DNA of 50,224 bases, taken from positions 1 to 50,224 of IMG/VR virus record IMGVR_UViG_3300010354_000132. One strand, written 5' to 3'. The stretch's first letter is position 1, and each line of letters starts with the position of its first letter. A program made the translations under genes and the position numbers. This document shows, piece by piece, positions 1 through 6,746 of this stretch. The notes under the pieces were generated by a model, which did not search any database, was not told the DNA's origin, and was given only the letters and a program-made list of their open reading frames with translations. The DNA is from a virus.

Positions 1-20
1 AGTCCAGGTCTAGGGCGCAT
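1..20 (-). CDS. possible start of a gene running off the left edge
   Basis: An ATG on the minus strand at 18-20 opens a frame that reads MRPRPG and leaves the window. It lies just downstream of the GIY-YIG-like gene on the same strand, and an AGG about 11 bases upstream could serve as a weak ribosome site. Only six codons are visible, so neither the gene nor its product can be confirmed. Confidence 0.25.
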
Positions 21-41
21 GAAATTAGCCTGCGCTAGCCT

Positions 42-476
42 TTAACCGAGTAATTTGCCTTTAATATGGGAGCCATGGACACGAACAGATATCTGTCCGT
101 TATAGTATTCGTCTGATTCTAAAACTTTTCTTGTGAATTGTTCTCGTGCCTCAATGTATGAACATTCTGCCTTTGATTTACAGTAATATAATATTTCTCT
201 ATGAAATTTGTCTGTGCCTAATTGTGCTACGTCTTTGCTGAGATAATCGTTTGAGCCGTAATATGTCTGCCAGTCTGAGTCTATTTTTGATTTAATTCGT
301 TTCTTTTTCTTTGTGCCGTTTTTTAGTTTTACTGTTTTATAAGAAATTTTACTAAATTTGCCTAATTTTTTGCCTATGTATTTTTTGCCTGTGACCAAAT
401 TTGTGATAAGATATACGAAGCCTATGCAATCTTCCGGTAATTCTGTGACTAAGGTATTTTTATAATACCAAGTCAT
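42..476 (-). CDS. GIY-YIG-like endonuclease domain protein
   Basis: A 144-residue protein. Residues 20-36 hold the two short strands that name the GIY-YIG fold: VYLI at 21-24 and KYIGK at 32-36, separated by a typical NLVTG turn. A Lys/Arg-rich stretch follows (about 38-65). Further on, the segment IEAREQF carries a Glu in the place expected for the metal-binding residue of this family. There is no obvious DNA-binding domain at the C-terminus, so it is shorter than classical phage homing endonucleases of the Seg type. Its start overlaps the end of the methyltransferase gene by four bases, so the two are probably translationally coupled. It could be a free-standing nuclease for DNA processing or host-DNA attack. 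The fold is fairly sure; the role is inferred only. Confidence 0.65.
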   Translation of the reverse strand: MTWYYKNTLVTELPEDCIGFVYLITNLVTGKKYIGKKLGKFSKISYKTVKLKNGTKKKKRIKSKIDSDWQTYYGSNDYLSKDVAQLGTDKFHREILYYCKSKAECSYIEAREQFTRKVLESDEYYNGQISVRVHGSHIKGKLLG

Positions 477-1204
477 TCTTTCCAGGAAATTATATGCGTA
501 TTCGGTGCTAGATGTTGTACAGTCATTCCTAAGTTATCAAATAAAATATCTAAACTCATATTGCTGTGCATACAAACATGTCCGTTTCTAGGAGCGATAT
601 ACCAATAATTTACACCTTCATTTCTAATAATATCATTTGTGAGTGTGTGTATAACAAGTTGACCTTCCCCTTCTTTACTGAAGTTTATAATTTCTTTAGC
701 AGTTTCATACGGGTCTGGTGTGTGTTCTAAAACTTCAAATGCTGTTATTACATCGAATTTAGCATCCTTATCAAAGTCAGGATCTTTTTTCCATAAAGGA
801 TCCCAAGAACTTACACTAAAGCCTAGAGCATTTAATTCTGAACCAAATAGCGCAGTACCGGCTCCGTAATCTAATATAGAAAGTTCCTTGTTATTATCTA
901 AAAAAGGCAAGATCCACTGCGCTAATTTTTTTGGTCTAATTTCGTCGTACTCAGGGTCGACTAGTTTATACTCTTCATTGTATACATTAGTAAGGAAGTC
1001 ATCAAGTGACCAATCGTCGAAATCTACAGTAAAAATAAATTTACAATGATTACATTGATGATAATAAACAGCCGTTCCTGAGTATGGAAGTACTTGTACT
1101 CCATTTATTTCTTCGCAACTTTTGTTAAAATCTACTATACCGTAAACACTGGTAGGGTTGTCGCAGATTTTACAAGGTATATCTTTGTATTTTTGACCAA
1201 TCAT
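473..1204 (-). CDS. class I SAM-dependent methyltransferase with N-terminal zinc ribbon
   Basis: A 243-residue protein. The N-terminus has two CxxC pairs, CKIC near residue 11 and CNHC near residue 52, expected to bind one zinc. A Rossmann-type methyltransferase domain follows: motif I is ILDYGAGTALFG, an acidic residue ends strand 2 (SSWDPLW), and motif IV/V is ITAFEVLEHTPDP, the usual signature of the Methyltransf_23 type. A late HVCMHSNMSLDILF segment matches the HxxxFS-like end of such enzymes. This ribbon-plus-methyltransferase plan is known from sugar and small-molecule methyltransferases, but the substrate cannot be read from sequence. It overlaps its neighbours by four bases on both sides, indicating one operon with the small basic protein and gp46/gp47. 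Confidence 0.8.
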   Translation of the reverse strand: MIGQKYKDIPCKICDNPTSVYGIVDFNKSCEEINGVQVLPYSGTAVYYHQCNHCKFIFTVDFDDWSLDDFLTNVYNEEYKLVDPEYDEIRPKKLAQWILPFLDNNKELSILDYGAGTALFGSELNALGFSVSSWDPLWKKDPDFDKDAKFDVITAFEVLEHTPDPYETAKEIINFSKEGEGQLVIHTLTNDIIRNEGVNYWYIAPRNGHVCMHSNMSLDILFDNLGMTVQHLAPNTHIISWKE

Positions 1205-1407
1205 TTTGCTTTCGCTTCTTTCCTTGCGGCCTTTTCTGCAGTGATTTCATTTCTACGGGCTTTAATTGCCTTGCTCATATCTGCTAAGGCCTTACGGGCT
1301 CTAGTACCAGCAGCAGCATTGCCCTTTTCAAATTTTTCGTTTTCTTTTAGAAAATCTTCAAATAGTGTTTTGAGTTGATCTGAGGTTGAGGTTGTTTCGT
1401 TTGACAT
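1201..1407 (-). CDS. small basic histone-H1-like phage protein
   Basis: A 68-residue protein: an acidic, helical first half (LFEDFLKENEKFEKGN) followed by an Ala/Lys/Arg-rich half (AAAGTRARKALADM, then a KxxRxE pattern and AARKEAKAK). The GNAAAGTRARKAL block resembles a family of tiny phage proteins often labelled histone-H1-like; that name rests on composition and memory, not a demonstrated activity. The start is supported by an AGGA ribosome site (AAAAGGAACAAAAA before ATG). The coding start lies inside the 3' end of the 109-residue gene upstream, a 50-base overlap. A nucleic-acid-binding role fits the charge but is not proven. Confidence 0.7.
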   Translation of the reverse strand: MSNETTSTSDQLKTLFEDFLKENEKFEKGNAAAGTRARKALADMSKAIKARRNEITAEKAARKEAKAK

Positions 1408-1687
1408 TTTTGTTCCTTTTTAATTTAACTGTTCCGTCTGGTCTAATTTCTTTTCTATTTGCTACTTCTGCTTTCCAAATATCTAGTTGTTCTCTTGTTA
1501 CTAATGGATTTAATTTTAACATCTCGTGTAGAACAATTCTAAGATCTCTTATAGTATTTCTAATCTCTTTGGCAGTTTTTTTTGTGTATAATTTTAAGTA
1601 CGACTGATGATAGTTATGCAAATTTAAACTTAACTCTATATATTTTGAGTAAAGTTCCCTATACTTTAATACTTGTTCAGTCGACAT
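1358..1687 (-). CDS. conserved small helical protein, unknown function
   Basis: A 109-residue protein without a family I can name. It is mostly helical by composition, with a Tyr/Leu-rich N-terminal half and a strongly basic C-terminal tail (KLKRNKNVKRNNLN). It starts 11 bases inside the end of gp46 and runs 50 bases into the histone-like gene, so it is embedded in the recombination operon. The long overlap with the next gene is unusual for this compact genome. The extra C-terminal basic residues may therefore be a recent read-through extension. No catalytic motif is visible. Confidence 0.6.
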   Translation of the reverse strand: MSTEQVLKYRELYSKYIELSLNLHNYHQSYLKLYTKKTAKEIRNTIRDLRIVLHEMLKLNPLVTREQLDIWKAEVANRKEIRPDGTVKLKRNKNVKRNNLNLRSTQNTI

Positions 1688-3461
1688 ATTCTAAACTATT
1701 CGAATAACTGGTAAATCCATTTTCTTTAATTACCCTGAGCACATTATTGACTCGACCTTGAAGTTCATCTTTGTGACTGATCAAGTAAATGTTTTTATTT
1801 CTTTCTCTACCCATTTTCTTAAGTACTGCTAACGCACTCTCTACACCTGCCGCATCCATGCCTGCGTCAACTAGTTCATCGATAAACAGTAGGTTAATAG
1901 GTTGATAAAGACCTTCCCATACATCCCTGAAGGCAAAACTCATACTTAAGATAAGTCTATTGCGTTCACCTCTGCTAAGATTATCAAAGTCTAAATCCTG
2001 TCCCAACTGTGTAATCTCCACAGACAGATCATTTTGAAATATCACACGATGCGGTAATCCTAGTTTATCTATATAATAACTAAGACGTTTGTTTAGATAG
2101 GTTAGGTTTTGATCTATAATACGTTTTCGTATGAAACTATCTTTATTTGTCAACAATTTCAAAAGAAACTCTTGATGATTTTGAACTCTTGTTAATTCAT
2201 TTACTGATGTCCAATCTATTTCCTGTATGGCTGTATCTTTTAATTCTAAAATTTGTTCTTCATAAGGATTAGATTCTTCTGATTTTTGAATTAATGCCTT
2301 TTCTAAATTTTCTAAATTGTTTTTATGTCCTAATGCTTCTGCTTCTGTGTCGTAAAATGTACTTGGTTTCTTATCTTGGCGACCTATTTTTTCTATTTCA
2401 TTCACCACAATACCGTAATCGTTTACTACCTTGAGCGCATATTGTTCTGCCTCTGCCTTAAACTTGAGAGCATCGTCTAGCATTTCTTTATGTTTATGAT
2501 CATGTAGTTCTTGTTCACAGGCATGACATCTTTTATCTTTTAGTTTGTCTATTTCAGAAGTGTATTTTTTAACTGTCTTTTCTGCTTGTAATACTGCTGT
2601 CTCTAAAGTAGCCTGTTGTTTTCTGAGACTGACTAGTTTGTTGTTATTATCTAACCAAACTTTTAATTTATTGTGCGACACTAACTCTGCTTCGATATCC
2701 ACTGCTTCTAGGTTAACAATAGCACGACCTAGACTTTCTAATTCTTGATCATGTTTAGACTCCCAGGCGCTACTTTTAATTTTTAAACTATCGATACTTT
2801 TTTGTACATTATCATTCGCTGATTTAATACCTTCGATTCTAAACGTTTCTTTTGAGATTAGGTCTTTGCCTTCTTTTATCTTATTCTTGAGTTCTTCTGC
2901 TTTAGCAGATAATAAAGTTATTCCTAATAGTTGTTCTATTACTTCTCGTTGATCAGCAGCCCGCATAGCAAGGAATGGTTCGGTATAGGTATTTAGAGCA
3001 ACGAGATGTTTGAACATAGTATGGCTCATTTCTAACATTTGCTCTATTGATTTTTGAGTTTCTCTACTGTCGCCCTGACTTTCGTCTTCAGATTGTTCTG
3101 CTGTTATTTCTTTATTGTTGACAAATAGTTTGAGAACATTTGGTTTACGACCTCGTTCGATACGATAGTTAAGATTATTTTTTTCAAACTCTACAGTGAC
3201 TAACATATGTTTGTTGTTAATCTTATTGATTAAATTTTCTTTTTTAATGTTAGTCAGTGCTTGTCCGTATAGGCCATAACTCAGAGCGTTGATGATAGTT
3301 GTCTTACCAGTACCATTTCTGGAACCTGTGTCATCGCCACCCAGGTCTAGATTAGATCCTAATACTAGAGTTAACTGTTCCTGATCAAAATCAACAGCCT
3401 GAGTTTGGTTTCCTACACTCATAAAATTTTTCACGGTAAGTGATTTAATCTTAAAGGTCAT
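1677..3461 (-). CDS. 46: gp46 recombination endonuclease subunit (SbcC/Rad50-like ATPase)
   Basis: The ATPase half of the gp46/gp47 complex that resects DNA ends for recombination-dependent replication. Counting from the ATG at 3461, residues 46-55 are the Walker A loop (GSRNGTGKTT). A coiled coil occupies about 170-430 and is broken by a zinc hook CHAC at about 312-315. The ABC signature reads LSRGERNRLILS and Walker B is INLLFIDELVDAG near the C-terminus. An in-frame ATG at 3491 would add ten residues. I prefer 3461 because conserved sequence (MTFKIKSLTVKNFMSVG) begins there and the overlap with gp47 drops to 11 bases. At about 594 residues it is slightly longer than T4 gp46. Confidence 0.96.
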   Translation of the reverse strand: MTFKIKSLTVKNFMSVGNQTQAVDFDQEQLTLVLGSNLDLGGDDTGSRNGTGKTTIINALSYGLYGQALTNIKKENLINKINNKHMLVTVEFEKNNLNYRIERGRKPNVLKLFVNNKEITAEQSEDESQGDSRETQKSIEQMLEMSHTMFKHLVALNTYTEPFLAMRAADQREVIEQLLGITLLSAKAEELKNKIKEGKDLISKETFRIEGIKSANDNVQKSIDSLKIKSSAWESKHDQELESLGRAIVNLEAVDIEAELVSHNKLKVWLDNNNKLVSLRKQQATLETAVLQAEKTVKKYTSEIDKLKDKRCHACEQELHDHKHKEMLDDALKFKAEAEQYALKVVNDYGIVVNEIEKIGRQDKKPSTFYDTEAEALGHKNNLENLEKALIQKSEESNPYEEQILELKDTAIQEIDWTSVNELTRVQNHQEFLLKLLTNKDSFIRKRIIDQNLTYLNKRLSYYIDKLGLPHRVIFQNDLSVEITQLGQDLDFDNLSRGERNRLILSMSFAFRDVWEGLYQPINLLFIDELVDAGMDAAGVESALAVLKKMGRERNKNIYLISHKDELQGRVNNVLRVIKENGFTSYSNSLEYVD

Positions 3462-4464
3462 TATAGATGTCCAAAAGTAATTTTTTATCAAACTGTCCGT
3501 TATCTATGTTTAATAATTGTTCTGTAACGATTTGATCTATGCTTTCAAATTTTGTGTCAGGATTATCATCGAATGAACTTTCCAAATTGCTTTTATCTTG
3601 AATTAAACTTATTTCTCTAATATCGTAATCTCTAGTAAATTCTTCTTTGATAAAATTAGCCTCTTCAAAACTGATGTCAATATCTAAATTTACTCTTAGA
3701 TACATTTTAGATTTCATTATTGAATCTTTACGATCTATTAAGTCACTTAGTTTAATTGTTCTAAACTTAGGAGCATTGTCCCAATTGATAAATTTAGGTT
3801 TTCCTCCCCACTTTAAAACCATCATACCTCTTTCATCATCCCATGCGTCACTAAAATTATGAGGAAAGGCATTGCCGATGTAAGTTACGCAACCATTTGT
3901 TTGACGTTTATGAAAGTGACCACTGAATACGTAATCTGGACCTTGAAAATCTTCAGCATGAAGTTCTCCGTGATCGGGCATTTGTACCATAGCGTTCATC
4001 ATAAATTTAGGAAGTTCAAAATGACCAAAAACATATTTTGTTTTTACATTTTTCATCGATTTCCATTCATCACCTACTAACCAAGGTACAAGTGTGACAT
4101 TGCTTAGAGTGGTGACAGAGTCTACAACAGTTACGCCTGGAATATGGCGCCCGAACGCACTACTATGAACATCACGCTTGTCTTTATAGAATAGGTCGTG
4201 ATTACCGGGGAACCAAAAGAATTGTTCAAAAGCAGCACCTAATTTTTCTAACAATCTTAAACTTGTGTTTAAGGTGTATAAATTAAGACTGTTTCGATTA
4301 TGGCTCCAGTCCCCTAAGAATATGGCGGTTTCACAACCTTCCTTTTTTGCGTTATCGATAAACCAGTCTATAAATTCTTCACAGTCCTGTAAGTGAACTA
4401 TACTATTTGATTTAGCCCCAACGTGTAAGTCTGTGAAACATGCTACTTTTTTAAATAATGCCAT
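3451..4464 (-). CDS. 47: gp47 recombination endonuclease subunit (SbcD/Mre11-like nuclease)
   Basis: The nuclease half of the gp46/gp47 complex. The five metallophosphatase motifs appear in order: FTDLHVG near residue 10 (Asp and His metal ligands), FLGDWSHN, FPGNHD, FGHFELP and FSGHFHKRQ. The last 100 residues form the region that contacts the ATPase partner. At 337 residues it matches T4 gp47. An AGGAG ribosome site lies just before the ATG, and the gene has its own consensus promoter (4482-4510) although it follows gp55 closely. It overlaps gp46 by 11 bases, which suits a fixed-ratio complex. Confidence 0.96.
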   Translation of the reverse strand: MALFKKVACFTDLHVGAKSNSIVHLQDCEEFIDWFIDNAKKEGCETAIFLGDWSHNRNSLNLYTLNTSLRLLEKLGAAFEQFFWFPGNHDLFYKDKRDVHSSAFGRHIPGVTVVDSVTTLSNVTLVPWLVGDEWKSMKNVKTKYVFGHFELPKFMMNAMVQMPDHGELHAEDFQGPDYVFSGHFHKRQTNGCVTYIGNAFPHNFSDAWDDERGMMVLKWGGKPKFINWDNAPKFRTIKLSDLIDRKDSIMKSKMYLRVNLDIDISFEEANFIKEEFTRDYDIREISLIQDKSNLESSFDDNPDTKFESIDQIVTEQLLNIDNGQFDKKLLLDIYNDL

Positions 4465-4481
4465 AGGATCTCCTCTGTGGC

Positions 4482-4510
4482 ATTATAACAACTGCTAACC
4501 TAGATGTCAA
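4482..4510 (-). promoter_or_regulatory. sigma70-type promoter for gp47/gp46
   Basis: On the minus strand TTGACA (4505-4510) is followed by exactly 17 bases and then TATAAT (4482-4487), both hexamers perfect. Transcription would start near 4475, about ten bases before the gp47 ATG, with the AGGAG site at the start of the transcript. The TGA inside TTGACA is the stop codon of gp55 (4507-4509). Confidence 0.8.
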
Positions 4511-5397
4511 ATAGTTTCCTCTTCATCTTCAGGTGTTTCTTCGCTTTTTGGCATTCTTGCATTTTTGTACAGGGCTGCTTGTCTAGCCGTTTCTTCGGCA
4601 AATTCTTGCGCCTGTTGTCTAGTTGAACTAGGTGTAAGACCTGCTTCTACTAACATGTCATCTCGGATGTTTTGATTTTTCTTTTCAATATTTAAGATAC
4701 GTGTAAAACTGTTTGTAACTGCAGCGGTGTAATAGGCGAACGGGTTTTCTGATTTTGACTCATCAAATTGTAGACCAATTTGGCTCAATTGTAGTATGGC
4801 TTGTCCCCGCATCTCATCAATGTAGGTATAGCCACGCCAGTTGCTGCGTTGAGCATATCTTTCTGATAATTTAATAAACATCTTACCTAACTCTTCGGTA
4901 ATACGTCCGTGTTCTTTACAGAATTTACCAGTTTTGATTCCGCCCTTCCAATGGCTTTTTCCAACACAGATAAGTTCATCTTCTTCATTAAACTTCCAAT
5001 GCTGAAACGGAGGAAAATTGACCTTTTCGTGATTGTCGGATGTAGTTTTTGTTGATTTTTTCCGTCCGGGGCTCAATGGAATATGTTCAAACGTCATGAT
5101 TCTAAAGACCAAATCTGTTTTTTCTATTTTTTTATGATTGGGTATGAGTTCGGCTAATTTTACTTTCTTGTCTCCGTTCTCTCTTAGTTCGGAAAATGCT
5201 AACCATCCTATACGTTTGGCTCTATTTTTCTTTGCTTCTAGTATGGTTTTTTGATTGATTTTTTTTAAATCTGTTACGATAAGATCATAATCTTTAAAAT
5301 CTTTATGTACGAAACTGGAAAAACTGCACTTACTTTTGTGGATTTCTGATAATAAATCCCTGTTATTTAGGTATTTTACTTTTTTTGTGGTGATCAT
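4507..5397 (-). CDS. 55: gp55 late-transcription sigma factor, long marine form
   Basis: The phage sigma factor that directs host RNA polymerase to TATAAATA-type late promoters. Two parts resemble T4 gp55: the N-terminal KYLNNRDLLSEIHKSK (8-23) and the core from NWRGYTYIDEM (186) through GLQFDESKSENPFAYYT to FTRILNIEKKNQNIRDD (about 250), equivalent to sigma region 2. Between them (about 32-160) is extra sequence absent from the 185-residue T4 protein, including MTFEHIPLSPGRK and GKSHWKGG. As far as I recall this is shared by marine gp55 proteins. The C-terminus is acidic, as expected for the part that contacts the sliding clamp. It has its own promoter and an AAGGAAG ribosome site. Confidence 0.88.
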   Translation of the reverse strand: MITTKKVKYLNNRDLLSEIHKSKCSFSSFVHKDFKDYDLIVTDLKKINQKTILEAKKNRAKRIGWLAFSELRENGDKKVKLAELIPNHKKIEKTDLVFRIMTFEHIPLSPGRKKSTKTTSDNHEKVNFPPFQHWKFNEEDELICVGKSHWKGGIKTGKFCKEHGRITEELGKMFIKLSERYAQRSNWRGYTYIDEMRGQAILQLSQIGLQFDESKSENPFAYYTAAVTNSFTRILNIEKKNQNIRDDMLVEAGLTPSSTRQQAQEFAEETARQAALYKNARMPKSEETPEDEEETI

Positions 5398-5421
5398 TAT
5401 TATTATTCTTCCTTTGAAAGA

Positions 5422-5450
5422 ATGATAGCACTATTTGTTATAAAGGTCAA
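5422..5450 (-). promoter_or_regulatory. sigma70-type promoter for gp55
   Basis: On the minus strand TTGACC (5445-5450), 17 bases, then TATCAT (5422-5427). The predicted start near 5415 gives a short leader of about 18 bases that includes the AAGGAAG ribosome site. It fits early or middle expression of the late sigma factor. Confidence 0.65.
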
Positions 5451-5469
5451 GAGGGGAAAAATGGCCTTT

Positions 5470-5477
5470 TATTTATA
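5470..5477 (-). promoter_or_regulatory. possible T4-type late box upstream of gp55
   Basis: A perfect TATAAATA on the minus strand, 72 bases upstream of the gp55 ATG. It could add late expression of gp55 from a longer leader. In AT-rich DNA this octamer can arise by chance and the distance is long, so confidence is low. Confidence 0.3.
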
Positions 5478-5478
5478 A

Positions 5479-5486
5479 GGTAAATA
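5479..5486 (+). promoter_or_regulatory. possible late box for the structural block
   Basis: GGTAAATA followed by CAAATTATATAAAATTG on the plus strand, 27 bases before the first virion gene. It matches six of eight positions of TATAAATA. It is the only late-like signal in the 116-base divergent gap facing the structural genes, so position favours it more than sequence does. Confidence 0.35.
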
Positions 5487-5513
5487 CAAATTATATAAAA
5501 TTGTGGAACCTCG

Positions 5514-6446
5514 ATGCCAACATTAAATTCTATAGGTTTAACCAGCGAATCAACAGTTCAAACAGATCCTCTGCCAATATTTTCTGAAGAAAGAGAAGCA
5601 ATAGTAGCCTCTAAGGTCGCTGCTGACATAGATTCATATACCAATACTAGCCAATCTGATCTAGATATATTGGCCAAATACCAAACAAGTGAAATAGTTG
5701 ATCTTACAGATCCTAATAATACTCAGTCTGAAAGATTTATTAAGTCTACTTTAAATTTAGAAAGATCAGTACCTGGAATAAATTTCGGGGCAGAAAAGTC
5801 AGGTCCTCCTACACTATCTACTCAGACAATAGATAGAAAAGGCAATAAATTAGGCAGAGACTTAAGGGTTAAGATTTTAGTTCCACCTAAATATCTAGAT
5901 AATTCGAGAACAGATATTCTTCAACCTTTTCAAGGAATAGTTTTTCCGTATACTCCTACAATAAGTTATGAAGTTAAAGCAGATTATGGTACAACAAATG
6001 TTATGCACAATAACTTTGCTGTGAGTTTTTATCAAAGAAGCAGTATTTCTTCTATTGTTATTAATGGTAAGTTTTCTGTTAACAATGAAAATGATGCTTT
6101 GATCTATATAGGTACAATGGTTCTTTTACGTGCTATTTCAAGAATGAGATCTGGAGGTGCTAAAGGAGGAGATGTAGATAGCGGAGCCCCACCACCTGTT
6201 TGTAGATTATTTGGTTATGGCGACGATCAACTCAGTAATGTACCTGTTGTGCTTAATAATTATAGAATTGAAATGCCCGATTCTGTAGATTTTTTCACTG
6301 TAAAGTATGATGATAAAGTTACTAGCGTTCCAGTATTATCGACAATAGCACTAACCTTGCTGCCAATGTATAGTAGAAATGAAATGCAACAATTTAGTGT
6401 TAATAATTATCTGAATGGTAATTTTTCAGGTAAAGGATATATCTAA
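5514..6446 (+). CDS. baseplate tail-tube cap/initiator-like protein (gp48/gp54 type)
   Basis: A 310-residue virion protein. The middle (about 140-235) has the pattern of the tail-tube-like domain seen in marine T4-type baseplate proteins: GIVFPYTPTISYEVKADY, then HNNFAVSFYQRSSISSIVING, then a helix with LLRAISRMRSGG. A CRLFGYGDD loop and a second strand set with NNYRIEMPDSVDF follow. This suggests the ring on top of the hub where tube polymerisation starts (T4 gp48/gp54). The first 80 residues are hydrophilic and may be flexible. Assignment rests on pattern memory and position just before gp53 and the hub; which T4 protein it equals is uncertain. It overlaps the next start by one base. Confidence 0.55.
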   Translation: MPTLNSIGLTSESTVQTDPLPIFSEEREAIVASKVAADIDSYTNTSQSDLDILAKYQTSEIVDLTDPNNTQSERFIKSTLNLERSVPGINFGAEKSGPPTLSTQTIDRKGNKLGRDLRVKILVPPKYLDNSRTDILQPFQGIVFPYTPTISYEVKADYGTTNVMHNNFAVSFYQRSSISSIVINGKFSVNNENDALIYIGTMVLLRAISRMRSGGAKGGDVDSGAPPPVCRLFGYGDDQLSNVPVVLNNYRIEMPDSVDFFTVKYDDKVTSVPVLSTIALTLLPMYSRNEMQQFSVNNYLNGNFSGKGYI

Positions 6447-6745
6447 TGGCCACATATAATCCTTATAGTCCTTACTATAAAACTCAACAAACTAATGATT
6501 ATCTAGATATTCTTAATTTTAGAAATATACCTAGTCAAAACGATGATGTATTATTTGAAATTACATCTACCTATGAAAATAGACCGGATCTATTGGCCTA
6601 TGATTTGTATAAAGATATTAGATTATGGTGGGTCTTTGCTGTTAGAAATAAGGAAACTTTAAAAGATCCTATTTTTGATATGAAACCTGGAACTAAAATT
6701 TATCTACCTAAGTTATCTTCTATTAAGAAAGTATTAGGAAATTAA
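6446..6745 (+). CDS. 53: gp53 baseplate wedge protein
   Basis: A 99-residue protein. The core YENRPDLLAYDLYKDIRLWW (about 44-63) with VFAVRN and then DPIFDMKPGTKIYLP is the characteristic gp53 pattern: wedge subunits packing against the hub, ending in a LysM-like PGTxIxLP strand. T4 gp53 is about twice as long, so this is a compact version, as in other marine relatives. The position directly before hub and gp5 genes matches T4 gene order (53, 5). Confidence 0.85.
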   Translation: MATYNPYSPYYKTQQTNDYLDILNFRNIPSQNDDVLFEITSTYENRPDLLAYDLYKDIRLWWVFAVRNKETLKDPIFDMKPGTKIYLPKLSSIKKVLGN

Positions 6746-6746
6746 C

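Noticed and set aside
1-41. tRNA or hairpin RNA at the left edge
   Set aside because: No T-loop, anticodon arm or CCA end can be traced; short inverted pieces around AGCCTGCGCTAGCC are too small to support an RNA gene.
3462-3491. Upstream ATG for gp46 (adds ten residues)
   Set aside because: The extra residues lie wholly inside the gp47 coding region and do not look like gp46; family sequence starts at the ATG at 3461.
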